Shown in pieces: positions 8,232-16,261 of a DNA stretch of 64,000 nucleotides. The DNA is from Thalassospira sp. MCCC 1A01148 (GTDB taxonomy: Bacteria > Pseudomonadota > Alphaproteobacteria > Rhodospirillales > Thalassospiraceae): contig NZ_LPVZ01000020.1 of the NCBI RefSeq assembly GCF_001613795.1, forward strand, positions 992,001-1,056,000, read 5' to 3'. How positions within the stretch are numbered: the stretch's first letter is position 1; the number at the start of each line of letters is the position of its first letter. Made by a program: the position numbers and the translations under genes. The notes below the pieces were generated by a model. The model had not been told where the DNA came from and did no database searches. It saw nothing but the letters and a program-made list of their open reading frames with translations.

Positions 8232-9620
8232 ATGATAAAAGATACAGCGTTCATCGGGATAGGATCTGAGGAAACGTCGATTGATCCAATTCAGTACATT
8301 AGCAATTACAACATCTCTGAGCTCGATTATCTATTTTGGAACTCGGCAACTTTCAGCGATGAATTCAGCAGATATGTAAAGAATGTTTACGGCAGCTCTA
8401 GCGAGAATACTAGACAGCAGTCCTGCATTACTTACTCAGAAAAGACAGAAAAACTTATAGATTTTTCAGAAAATGGTGGAAACATTGTAATATTTACTGG
8501 AGGAGAAACAAAAGTAAACATTGGGTTTGGAAGACGGGATGACCCATCATTACTTGAAAAGTTTCGCCTATCAAGAACACATGGTAAAAGATATAAATTT
8601 ATTGAAAATGAAAAAATTAACAGAACGCTAAATGAAATATATTCAGAAATAAATTACTCATTTATAATAAAAAACAATAAAACAAAAACTTTGATAACAG
8701 TTCCCAGAACTGAAGAAGTAATATCTTCCTTTTATCTAACTGATGGAGGCGGAATTGTTATAGCGATGCCGCTACCTACTTCATCACCCCTCCCAGTAAG
8801 TAAAATTAAGACTCTGATATCAGATATTAAGGCCGAATTTTCAGCGGAAAATTCGAAGAGCGATCTTCCAAGACTTGCATCAAACTATCATCTACCGCTG
8901 GAACACCAAAAAACAGCTGAAAACAAAAAAATATCTGAAGAGATACAAGCTATGCAGGCTCAAATAGATGAAAATAGGCTGATAATCTCGAAGGAGGCTG
9001 AATGGAAGCACCTATTTTCGTCACATGATGAAGCGCTTGAGAAAGCAGCAGCCAAAGCCTTTGAGGAACTTGGGTTTTTAGTGGGCTTTGGACCCAAAAC
9101 TCACTGCGACATTGTCTGCGTAAAAGAAAAAACAATACTTGCAGTTGAAGTAAAAGGCCTGAAGAGAAGTGCAAAACCTGCAAACGTCAATCAATGTAAA
9201 AGATGGATTTCAGACATTGTAGGTGCTCTTGATTATGCACCAGACGACAAAGATAGCGTTCTAGAAGAATACGTTGATTGCCTTAAGAAACTTGGCGTCA
9301 AAAACCCGTCTTCTTCAGAAGAATGGGACGTCAAAGGTGTCGTTGTGATCAACACGTTTAGGAACAATTCACTCGAAGATCGAAATGATCCGAGCGAGCC
9401 TTCATTTAACAAGCAAGTTCGTGAACGGATGAAACGTGAGAACATCTGTGGAATGACCGGGATACAACTACTTAATCTTGTTATACGCATCACAGAGAAC
9501 CCGTCAGAGAAAGAAAGTGTTTGCGAAACCATCATCAAAACTGCCGGACAAATTGACCTTAAAGAAGATTGGAAAACCTACATCAGCAAAGTTGAGATAT
9601 GCGAAACAGACCCAAAATGA
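8232..9620 (+). CDS. Unknown protein with PD-(D/E)XK-like nuclease domain, probably acquired
   Basis: A 462-residue protein that I do not recognise as a named family. Residues 1-200 look alpha/beta. DYLFWNSA and LIDFSENGGNIVIFTGGE (about 74-92) recall ThuA/class I glutamine-amidotransferase-like folds. Residues 225-260 are predicted coiled coil. Residues 265-330 match the PD-(D/E)XK nuclease pattern: helix ALEKAAAKAFEELGF, Asp293, then Glu306-Val-Lys308 in AVEVKG, and Gln321 in VNQCKRW. A later KGVVVINTFRN strand and L-rich helix fit the end of such domains. Base composition and codon use (many AAA, ATA, AAT) are far more AT-rich than all neighbours, which suggests horizontal gain. No clear ribosome site is seen before the ATG. 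Nuclease activity and a defence role are inference. Confidence 0.75.
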   Translation: MIKDTAFIGIGSEETSIDPIQYISNYNISELDYLFWNSATFSDEFSRYVKNVYGSSSENTRQQSCITYSEKTEKLIDFSENGGNIVIFTGGETKVNIGFGRRDDPSLLEKFRLSRTHGKRYKFIENEKINRTLNEIYSEINYSFIIKNNKTKTLITVPRTEEVISSFYLTDGGGIVIAMPLPTSSPLPVSKIKTLISDIKAEFSAENSKSDLPRLASNYHLPLEHQKTAENKKISEEIQAMQAQIDENRLIISKEAEWKHLFSSHDEALEKAAAKAFEELGFLVGFGPKTHCDIVCVKEKTILAVEVKGLKRSAKPANVNQCKRWISDIVGALDYAPDDKDSVLEEYVDCLKKLGVKNPSSSEEWDVKGVVVINTFRNNSLEDRNDPSEPSFNKQVRERMKRENICGMTGIQLLNLVIRITENPSEKESVCETIIKTAGQIDLKEDWKTYISKVEICETDPK

Positions 9621-9675
9621 AGGCTCCAACCCCTGAACACTTAAAATCAAACAGATAGCCGTTGCCGACAAAAGA

Positions 9676-9702
9676 TATAATTTGGTATACAAATACCAAA
9701 TT
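9676..9702 (+). promoter_or_regulatory. -10 box overlapped by a GntR-type palindrome
   Basis: A consensus TATAAT lies at 9676-9681. A perfect inverted repeat with ten-base arms, AATTTGGTAT-ACAA-ATACCAAATT, occupies 9679-9702 and overlaps it. The TGGTAT...ATACCA core resembles GntR/FCD-family operators. Overlap with the -10 box suggests repression of the SDR gene starting at 9737. No good -35 is visible and no GntR gene lies in the window. Confidence 0.55.
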
Positions 9703-9736
9703 AAGCATAAACACGCGCGTCTGGAGGCTTCACGTC

Positions 9737-10498
9737 ATGCAAATCAAGGGTTCGATTGCCATTGTTACCGGGGCTGCGTCTGGTCTTGGGGCGGCAACGG
9801 CAGAGACACTGGCGAATGCCGGGGCACGGATTGCCGCCTTTGATCTGAATACAGACGGGGCCAAGGCAACGGCCGAGAAACTGGGGGGCGTTGGCTATGG
9901 CGTGGATGTTTCGAATGCCGAAAGTGTCGAGCACGCAGTTTCCAAGGTGGTCAAGGATATCGGTATTCCGTCGATCCTTGTGAATTGTGCAGGCATCGTG
10001 CATGGCGAGCGGATCGTCGGGCGCGAAGGTCCGGCTGATCTTGAAGCCTTTTCCAAGGTGATCACGGTCAACCTGATCGGCACATTCAACATGATGCGGG
10101 TTGCCGCCACCGCGATGAGCCAGAACACCCCATCAGACTCCGGCGAGCGCGGGGTGATTATCAACACCGCCTCCATCGCGGCCTTTGAAGGGCAGATCGG
10201 GCAAGCAGCCTATGCCGCGTCCAAGGGCGGGGTTGCGTCGCTTACCCTGCCGGCCGCGCGTGAATTGGCGCGACACGGGGTTCGGGTGGCGTCAATCGCA
10301 CCGGGTCTGTTTGGCACACCGATGTTGATGGGCCTGCCGGACGAGGTTCAGGAAAGCCTGGCTGCCAATACGCCGTTCCCCAAACGCCTTGGTGATCCGT
10401 ATGAATATGGTCGTCTGGCGATGCATATCTGTGAAAATGAAATGATCAATGGCGAGACCATTCGCATTGATGGCGCGGTCCGGCTGGAACCGAAATAG
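9737..10498 (+). CDS. Short-chain dehydrogenase/reductase, HSD10-like
   Basis: A 253-residue classical SDR. It has the TGAASGLG glycine motif (11-18), Asp36 after the second strand (usual for NAD(H) preference), NCAG (92 region), and catalytic Ser146, Tyr159 and Lys163. The insertion before the catalytic Ser and the ending GETIRIDGAVRLEPK resemble 3-hydroxyacyl-CoA dehydrogenase type 2 (HSD10) proteins, which act in fatty-acid or branched-chain acyl-CoA oxidation; that substrate is inferred. The ATG at 9737 has a GGAGG site nine bases upstream; the frame is open further to 9662, but that stretch is the operator region. A terminator follows at 10536. Confidence 0.88.
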   Translation: MQIKGSIAIVTGAASGLGAATAETLANAGARIAAFDLNTDGAKATAEKLGGVGYGVDVSNAESVEHAVSKVVKDIGIPSILVNCAGIVHGERIVGREGPADLEAFSKVITVNLIGTFNMMRVAATAMSQNTPSDSGERGVIINTASIAAFEGQIGQAAYAASKGGVASLTLPAARELARHGVRVASIAPGLFGTPMLMGLPDEVQESLAANTPFPKRLGDPYEYGRLAMHICENEMINGETIRIDGAVRLEPK

Positions 10499-10535
10499 TC
10501 CCACACCATTTCGCTTCTTTATCACCGCAGCCAAA

Positions 10536-10572
10536 GCGCCCTGTCGTCCCCCCAGCGGCAGGGCGCAATTTT
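10536..10572 (+). terminator. Rho-independent terminator after the SDR gene
   Basis: GCGCCCTG (10536-10543) pairs with CAGGGCGC (10559-10566). The stem extends three more pairs (one G-T) around a nine-base loop and is followed by AATTTT. Confidence 0.65.
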
Positions 10573-10583
10573 CAGGGCAAGCT

Positions 10584-10874
10584 TTATTCGCCTGCCGCCG
10601 TTTGGCAGAAGGTTGCCAGATCAATGTCCTTTTGCGTCACGCCACCGGCATCGTGGGTGGTGAGCGTCATTTCGACCTTGTTATAGACATTGAACCATTC
10701 GGGATGGTGATCCATCTTGTCGGCCTTGAGTGCCACCCGCGCCATGAAGCCGAAGGCGGCATTGAAATCGCCAAACTTGTAGACGCGCTTGATTGAAAGC
10801 CCGTCATCGGCAAGCGTCCAGCCCGGAAGATCGGCAAGTGCGGTTTCGATGGTGGATTTTTCAAGTTTGCTCAT
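10584..10874 (-). CDS. phhB: 4a-hydroxytetrahydrobiopterin dehydratase
   Basis: A 96-residue single-domain PCD/DCoH protein. It carries the active-site stretch [15 protein letters not shown] with the paired His residues and later Thr/His-Asp (TTHDAGG). It dehydrates carbinolamine pterin, recycling the cofactor of phenylalanine hydroxylase; in bacteria it may also serve other pterin reactions. The ATG at 10874 is preceded by GGAGG eight bases upstream; the longer open frame to 10997 runs into the uracil-DNA glycosylase gene and lacks family similarity. No phhA is in the window. It is third in a probable GST / UDG / PCD transcript. Confidence 0.92.
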   Translation of the reverse strand: MSKLEKSTIETALADLPGWTLADDGLSIKRVYKFGDFNAAFGFMARVALKADKMDHHPEWFNVYNKVEMTLTTHDAGGVTQKDIDLATFCQTAAGE

Positions 10875-10941
10875 ATGGCGTGCCTCCATTGGTTGAAGTC
10901 TGCGCGCATTGGAACATAAATCCTGCCATAGCCCAAATCGT

Positions 10942-11577
10942 CTAGCCCAACAGGCTGTGCACCCGGCTTTGCAGGATTGGCAGAAGGTCGCGTTCAAACC
11001 ACGGGTTCTTTTTCATCCAGGCGGTGTTGCGCCAGCTTGGATGGGGCATGGGCAGGATGTCTTCGCCAAGGAAGTCGTCAAACTGATGGACGGTTTCGGT
11101 CATGGTCTTGGCGCGGCGTTTACCAAGATAGCGTTCTTGCGCATATTGCCCGATCAGAAGCGTCAGACCGATATCGGGCAGATGTTGGCGGAGCGCATCA
11201 TGCCAGGTCGGGGCGCATTCCGGGCGGGGTGGCAGATCCCCACCGCGCTCAAAGCGGCCGGGATAGCAAAAGCCCATCGGCATGATGGCGAGCTTTGCCG
11301 GATCGTAAAAATCATCAACAGATAGCCCCAGCCAGTCGCGCAACCGATCGCCCGATGCATCATTCCACGGCAAGCCGGTTTCATGTACGCGGGTACCGGG
11401 CGCCTGCCCGATCACCAGAATGCGTGCCGATTTCGCCATGCGCACCACCGGGCGCGGACCAAGTGGCAAATCCCCCGCGCAGATACGGCATGCACGGACG
11501 TCTGCCAGCACCCGATCAAGGGCATCATCCCCGCCCATCGGATCAATTTCAGGCAATTGTCCAGTCAGCCCCGGCAT
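10942..11577 (-). CDS. Uracil-DNA glycosylase family protein
   Basis: A 211-residue protein of the UDG superfamily (COG1573-like). [18 protein letters not shown] (about 51-68) is the motif-1 region with the G-Q-A-P-G pocket, and [18 protein letters not shown] (about 177-194) is the motif-2 HPS loop. Two Cys in [11 protein letters not shown] (about 30-33) do not make the four-Cys cluster of family 4/5 enzymes. It probably excises uracil or a related base, but this subfamily's substrate is not settled. The gene starts three bases after the stop of the GST gene, so they are co-transcribed. Confidence 0.85.
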   Translation of the reverse strand: MPGLTGQLPEIDPMGGDDALDRVLADVRACRICAGDLPLGPRPVVRMAKSARILVIGQAPGTRVHETGLPWNDASGDRLRDWLGLSVDDFYDPAKLAIMPMGFCYPGRFERGGDLPPRPECAPTWHDALRQHLPDIGLTLLIGQYAQERYLGKRRAKTMTETVHQFDDFLGEDILPMPHPSWRNTAWMKKNPWFERDLLPILQSRVHSLLG

Positions 11578-11580
11578 GGG

Positions 11581-12240
11581 TTATTTGACCTCTTCTTCCG
11601 CGATCACCCATTCCTCGGCCGCAGCGGCCGCGTACCATTCCTGCATGTCCGGCAGGGCAAGGATGGTTTCCATATAGGCATTGCCAATCGGATCGAGGGT
11701 CACGCCATAGGTTTTGAAGCGCGAAACGACCGGGGCATACATGGCATCGGCTATCGAGAATTGGCCAAACAGGAAATCCCCGCCCTGACCATATTGGGTG
11801 CGGCACATCTTGAAGATTTCAGTGATGCGGTTGATGTCCTTGTCCACACCGGCGTTGCGGCCAAGCCCGGCCAAGCTTTTGCGGCAATTCATCGGCATGG
11901 AACTGCGCAGCGCGCCAAAGCCGCCATGCATTTCAAGCGACACGGAACGGGCAATCGCACGCACATCGATGTCCAACGGCCAGAGCATGGTGTCAGGCTG
12001 GTGGTCTGCGATGTATTCGAGAATGCCAAGCGCCTCCCAGATGGTTTTCTTGCCATCGAAGAAGGCCGGGACCTTGGCACTGGGGGAGAAGACCGGGGCC
12101 TTGGCGTGCCATTCTTCGGTGCGCAGCGGAATGAGCTTTTCCTCGAACGCTACGCCAGCGACGCGCAGGCCAAGCCATGCACGCAGCGACCAGGACGAAT
12201 AGTTTTTATTGCCAATATAAAGCACGGGAAGGTTTTGCAT
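11581..12240 (-). CDS. Glutathione S-transferase
   Basis: A 219-residue two-domain GST. The thioredoxin-fold N-terminus (1-85) begins LPVLYIGNKNYSSWSLRAWL, with NKNYSSWS supplying the likely catalytic Ser/Tyr. The helical C-terminal domain follows (about 95-210; DFLFGQFSIADAMYAPVVSRF carries the N-capping box-like S-x-A-D). It resembles the GST subgroup often annotated YfcF-like or zeta-like. Substrate unknown. It heads the minus-strand unit with the UDG and pterin dehydratase genes. Confidence 0.88.
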   Translation of the reverse strand: MQNLPVLYIGNKNYSSWSLRAWLGLRVAGVAFEEKLIPLRTEEWHAKAPVFSPSAKVPAFFDGKKTIWEALGILEYIADHQPDTMLWPLDIDVRAIARSVSLEMHGGFGALRSSMPMNCRKSLAGLGRNAGVDKDINRITEIFKMCRTQYGQGGDFLFGQFSIADAMYAPVVSRFKTYGVTLDPIGNAYMETILALPDMQEWYAAAAAEEWVIAEEEVK

Positions 12241-12510
12241 GGTGGGACCTTTGGCGGTTGGCGCGATTGGTATGTCTGATGATAGCGGCGATTACTATCT
12301 GGTCTTTGGGCGTCGGGTTCAAGCCAGACATTCAAGCGCGGTTTCAAGTGCAAAGTTGCGTGCTGATTGTGTGAATGAGTTTTGACCCCGGGGGATGGCA
12401 GCCGTAAGATCAGACAACATATCTTGTGAACACATCTTGCGTGGGCCGTTGCTGCTGCGCGGCTGCCCATTGCGTTCACCATCACCCGTCACCATCAGGG
12501 AAGTCTTAAA

Positions 12511-13911
12511 TTGTTCGACCACATCATCGCACGCGACCCTTCTGCCAACCCGACCCCTATTACCCCCATCCTTGAAAGCGGCTTTGAAAGCTGGCTTGCC
12601 ACGCAATCCGACGCGACCAAGTCATGGATTGCCGCCAACGGGTTTGAGGGCAAGCGCGGCACGCAACTTTCGCTTCCCGGTGCGGATGGATCGGTCGGGA
12701 CGGTCCTGATCGGGTACGCTGATGATGCCAAGGCGATCTGGGATTTTGCCGGTCTGCCGAAATCCCTGGCCGCCGGGACCTATGCCCTTTCCGATGATCT
12801 GACCGATAAGGACGATCTTTATGAGAAGGCTGCCCTTGGGCTTTATCTGGGTGGGTATCAGTTTGATCGTTATCGCAAGGATGATGGCAAGAAGGACAAG
12901 CGCGCCAGGATCGCCCTGCACGATATTGATGCGGCCAAGCGTGCCGAAAACATCGCGCGCGGGATCGGCCTTGCACGCGATCTGATCAATGTGCCTGCCA
13001 ATGACATGGGCCCGGCAGAGCTTGAAGAAGCCGCCAGTGCGCTGGGCAAGGAATTTGGTGCCAAGGTCAGTGCGATTGTGGGCGAAGAGCTGATCAAGCA
13101 AAATTACCCTGCCATTCACACCGTGGGACACGGCAGCGATCGCGCGCCACGCCTGATTGATCTTAAATGGGGTGACGAAAATGCACCAAAGATCACACTG
13201 GTTGGCAAGGGCGTTTGCTTTGACACGGGGGGCTATGACCTTAAACCGTCAAGCAACATGATCCTGATGAAAAAGGACATGGGTGGTTCGGCACAGGTTC
13301 TTGGCCTTGCGCGCATGATCATGGCGGCCAACCTTCCGGTGCGGTTGCGCGTTCTGATCCCGGCGGTCGAAAACATGGTGTCAGGCCGGGCCTATCGCCC
13401 GAGTGATATTTTGCAAACCCGCAAGGGCATTACGGTTGAGGTTGGCAATACCGATGCCGAAGGCCGCATTGTGCTTTCCGATGCCCTGACCGAGGCAGCA
13501 TCCGAAGACCCCGACATGCTGCTTGATTTCGCGACCCTGACCGGGGCTGCACGTGTGGCACTTGGTCTTGGTCTGCCGGCGCTGTTTTCCAATGACGATG
13601 ATCTGGCCAACGGGTTAATGGAAACGGGTCTGGCGGAAAATGATCCGCTGTGGCGTTTGCCGCTGTGGGATGATTATCGCAGCCAGCTTGATAGCAAGGC
13701 GGCTGACATGAACAATATTTCCGGCAGTCCGTTTGGCGGCGCGATTATTGCCGCCCTGTTCCTTGATCGGTTTGCAGAGGGGGCAAAAAGCTGGGCGCAT
13801 ATCGATCTGATGGCGTGGAACCCGTCTGACCGCCCGGGTCGTCCGACCGGCGGCGAGGCACAGGGCATTCGGGCCGCCTTCAAGCTGATCAAGGATCGTT
13901 ACGGTAAGTAA
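12511..13911 (+). CDS. Leucyl aminopeptidase family protein (M17), TTG start
   Basis: A 466-residue M17 zinc aminopeptidase. The C-terminal catalytic domain shows the metal and active-site residues: VGKGVCFDTGGYDLK (Lys, Asp), MKKDMGGSA (Asp) and NTDAEGRIVLSDAL (Asp, Glu, Arg). The N-terminal domain is divergent, as in PepB-like short members. It releases N-terminal residues from peptides in the cytoplasm, probably as a hexamer. The start is TTG, supported by AGGGAAG ending seven bases upstream and by no better ATG in frame. Peptide turnover would fit with the nearby Yej peptide importer, but they are not linked. Confidence 0.92.
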   Translation: MFDHIIARDPSANPTPITPILESGFESWLATQSDATKSWIAANGFEGKRGTQLSLPGADGSVGTVLIGYADDAKAIWDFAGLPKSLAAGTYALSDDLTDKDDLYEKAALGLYLGGYQFDRYRKDDGKKDKRARIALHDIDAAKRAENIARGIGLARDLINVPANDMGPAELEEAASALGKEFGAKVSAIVGEELIKQNYPAIHTVGHGSDRAPRLIDLKWGDENAPKITLVGKGVCFDTGGYDLKPSSNMILMKKDMGGSAQVLGLARMIMAANLPVRLRVLIPAVENMVSGRAYRPSDILQTRKGITVEVGNTDAEGRIVLSDALTEAASEDPDMLLDFATLTGAARVALGLGLPALFSNDDDLANGLMETGLAENDPLWRLPLWDDYRSQLDSKAADMNNISGSPFGGAIIAALFLDRFAEGAKSWAHIDLMAWNPSDRPGRPTGGEAQGIRAAFKLIKDRYGK

Positions 13912-14013
13912 ACCAAAACGGAAAATACATTTTCCCCAATTACACCTTTGACATCATTGCCGGGGTCAGGTAGAGATTACGTATTCGTAACAAATAAATT
14001 GTTGGGCACAAAC

Positions 14014-14361
14014 ATGTCGATCGAGATCAAACCGTCTCAGGCGCTTGACCTTTGGCGTATCGCGATTGTTGAGAGTGTGCGTCGGGATTCCCCCGACCTG
14101 TCAGCCCGACAGATGGCCTTGTTGCTTAGCGTTTACCTGACCCCGGCACCGCATACCGTGCGCGGTCTTTCCGAGGCGCTTAACATTTCCAAACCGGCAA
14201 TTACCCGTGCGCTTGATCGTCTGAGCTCCCTTGGCATGGTCAAACGCAAGGTCGATGAAGAAGATCGCCGTTCGGTGCTGGTTCAAAGGACCGTCAAAGG
14301 GTCCGTCTTCCTGCGTGAATTCGGCGATATCATCGTCGGCGCCGGTCTTGAGACCGAATAA
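14014..14361 (+). CDS. Small MarR-type winged-helix regulator
   Basis: A 115-residue protein, shorter than typical MarR proteins (about 140-170). The winged helix is clear: LSEALNISKPAITRALDRL as recognition segment, then GMVKRKVDEEDRRSVLVQ as the wing with the D-x-R motif. The dimerisation helices at both ends are short. ATG 14014 is preferred because the upstream extension to 13948 is not family-like, although the ribosome site is poor. No obvious target is adjacent on the same strand; an orphan palindrome lies at 14519. Confidence 0.82.
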   Translation: MSIEIKPSQALDLWRIAIVESVRRDSPDLSARQMALLLSVYLTPAPHTVRGLSEALNISKPAITRALDRLSSLGMVKRKVDEEDRRSVLVQRTVKGSVFLREFGDIIVGAGLETE

Positions 14362-14518
14362 TCCGGTTGTAAAACAAATTTCGGACGTCTGAAACCAGAC
14401 CGGAAATGATGCCCGAGGGGGCGATTTTGGCGCAAAGTGGCGCAAAACCGACCTTTTAGGACAGCAAAGCTTCCCCATCTTGAATGCATGAAAACTGATA
14501 TGGCGAAAATTCGCTATA

Positions 14519-14538
14519 TACAGACTGGTTGGTCTGTA
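14519..14538. promoter_or_regulatory. Orphan operator-like palindrome with no gene downstream
   Basis: TACAGAC-TGGTTG-GTCTGTA is a perfect seven-base-arm inverted repeat directly after a TATATA box. It looks like a TetR-class operator over a promoter. Downstream on the plus strand there is no supported gene; the next gene (14635-15342) runs the other way. The 14362-14634 gap holds nothing else coding, only a further dyad CGTGTT/AACACG (14591-14614). Confidence 0.45.
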
Positions 14539-14634
14539 GCGTGGCTGACCAAATCTCTGTGACAGAAGGAATTTCTTCCCTCTATATCAACGTGTTACAG
14601 GCCCCGTGAACACGTGATGCATGGCATATCGGTG

Positions 14635-15342
14635 CTAGCGGTCCGATTGCTGGATTATAGGTTGTTCAGGAGATATATGCGGCTTGGCCATGGTTTCGGG
14701 CATCTCGATCAGGGCCAAAAGGCCCGCTGCAACGATCAAAACGCCACCGGACAGCCGTGCAATCACGTTATTGCCCCCACGCTTGACCAGCCAGGGCATG
14801 ACCCGCGCGGCCCCGACCGCATAAATCATTACGAAACTGTAATCAAGAAACACGAAGGTCGCGCCAAGGATCAGCAATTGGGGTGCCAATGGCTCGGCGG
14901 GGTCTACAAACTGCGGGAACAGTGCCCCGAAAAACGCAATCGCCTTGGGGTTGCCAGCAGCAACCAGAAAGCCTTCGCGAAACAGACGCAGGGCATTGGC
15001 CGGTTCAAAGCAGGTCCGGTTATTCGTTTCGGTACCGGTTTTGATCTTGATTTCCGTGGGCTTGCGAAAGAATGACAGCAAACCGATCACCAGCAAAAAC
15101 CCAACACCACACCATTTGACGATGGCAAAGGCGGTTACCGATGTTGCCAGGACTGCCCCCAGACCAACCGCAGCAATTACCATCTGGATCATGTTGGCTG
15201 TGACATCACCAAGGGCTGTCATCAGGGTGGGGCGTGCGCCATAGCGCAGCGCATGTGACATGCCAATCAGGATGCTTGGCCCCGGTGTCAGGACCAGCAA
15301 AAAGACAAGCAGGGTAAAACTGAGCCAGATTTCAAAGGACAT
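14635..15342 (-). CDS. LysE/RhtB family exporter
   Basis: A 235-residue protein with six predicted membrane helices. It has the LysE signature LLVLTPGPSILIGMSHALRYG near the N-terminus and AAGNPKAIAFFGALFPQFVDP in the middle. It probably exports an amino acid or derivative; substrate unknown. ATG 15342 puts the protein directly at the first helix, while the open frame to 15372 adds ten polar residues. The C-terminal end (HISPEQPIIQQSDR) is polar and longer than usual. It is only distantly similar to the gene at 128-787. Confidence 0.9.
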   Translation of the reverse strand: MSFEIWLSFTLLVFLLVLTPGPSILIGMSHALRYGARPTLMTALGDVTANMIQMVIAAVGLGAVLATSVTAFAIVKWCGVGFLLVIGLLSFFRKPTEIKIKTGTETNNRTCFEPANALRLFREGFLVAAGNPKAIAFFGALFPQFVDPAEPLAPQLLILGATFVFLDYSFVMIYAVGAARVMPWLVKRGGNNVIARLSGGVLIVAAGLLALIEMPETMAKPHISPEQPIIQQSDR

Positions 15343-15489
15343 GTTGGGGCTACTCCGGTGACGAATGCCCACCGGATATCACACCCCAGATCACAGACAA
15401 GTGCCGGTTCGGCAATGGCCCATGCACGAGGCGCGCGCCATGACATCCATCAGGCGCGCCCGGACCGGATCACGGTGCGCAATCAAGAC

Positions 15490-16182
15490 TTAGCGTTTTT
15501 TGACGTCGCCCGGCCAGAAATCATAGAACATGCGGATCTGGACAGAACGCAATGTATCGGGCGGAAGAACGCCTTGGGCTGTGCGCAGCAACTTGTTCTG
15601 AAGGGCTGCGAAATACCGATTTCCCGCGGGCTGGAACGGGCTGAAAGGCGGTTCCTTGGTGATTTCCTCGCCATTTTCCTTGGCCTGTTCGGCGGCCTCA
15701 GCTTCGGCGGCGAGTTCTTCCTCTGTCTTGGGGGGAGGTGGTGGCAGCAAGGCAGGGGCGGTATATTTGAAGCCACGCTTGCCCGGTTCGCGGGTTTCAA
15801 AGCGATGTTCGGTATCGCGATACATCAGGCGCTGAAGATCGACCAGAAAAGCGTTGATGACCTTGGGCAGGCGTTGTTCGATGACGCCCACAGCCTGCTT
15901 GTTGGTGGCTTCCAGCCAGATGTTAAACACCATCTGACGGATGGCGCCGCTTTTGCGCAGGACCACCGTCAACGAAACCGGATCAGGCACGACAACGGTA
16001 TCGGGAATTTCCGGGACGGCGGGTTCTTTGTCTTGCTGGGTTTCTGCGCCATCCCCGGACGCAGTACTGGCACGGGCGGGCAGACTGACTGAAAACAATA
16101 TTACGGCCAGCGCAACGATCAAAGCGCGGCCCCAAAGACGATGTCCGGTTCGATTTTTGATCGCACGTGACAACATATCCAC
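15490..16182 (-). CDS. FliL-like single-span envelope protein of unknown role
   Basis: A 230-residue protein with one N-terminal signal-anchor (about 18-38; LIVALAVILFSVSLPARA). It then has VVVPDPVSLTVVLRKSG, a helical stretch AVGVIEQRLPKVINAFLVDLQRLMYR, a poly-Pro segment (LLPPPPPK), an Ala/Glu-rich stretch, and a C-terminal helix region. The strand-plus-helix part resembles the periplasmic domain of FliL, the stator-associated flagellar protein. No flagellar gene is nearby, so this is a weak structural analogy. It precedes no obvious partner and lies between LysE and yejF. Confidence 0.55.
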   Translation of the reverse strand: MDMLSRAIKNRTGHRLWGRALIVALAVILFSVSLPARASTASGDGAETQQDKEPAVPEIPDTVVVPDPVSLTVVLRKSGAIRQMVFNIWLEATNKQAVGVIEQRLPKVINAFLVDLQRLMYRDTEHRFETREPGKRGFKYTAPALLPPPPPKTEEELAAEAEAAEQAKENGEEITKEPPFSPFQPAGNRYFAALQNKLLRTAQGVLPPDTLRSVQIRMFYDFWPGDVKKR

Positions 16183-16261
16183 TCTTAATCCTGCCTTTAC
16201 GGTTCTGTTATTCTTGCCGTGTCATACGGGTTGTAGCCGATCACGGATGACTCTTCTGATC

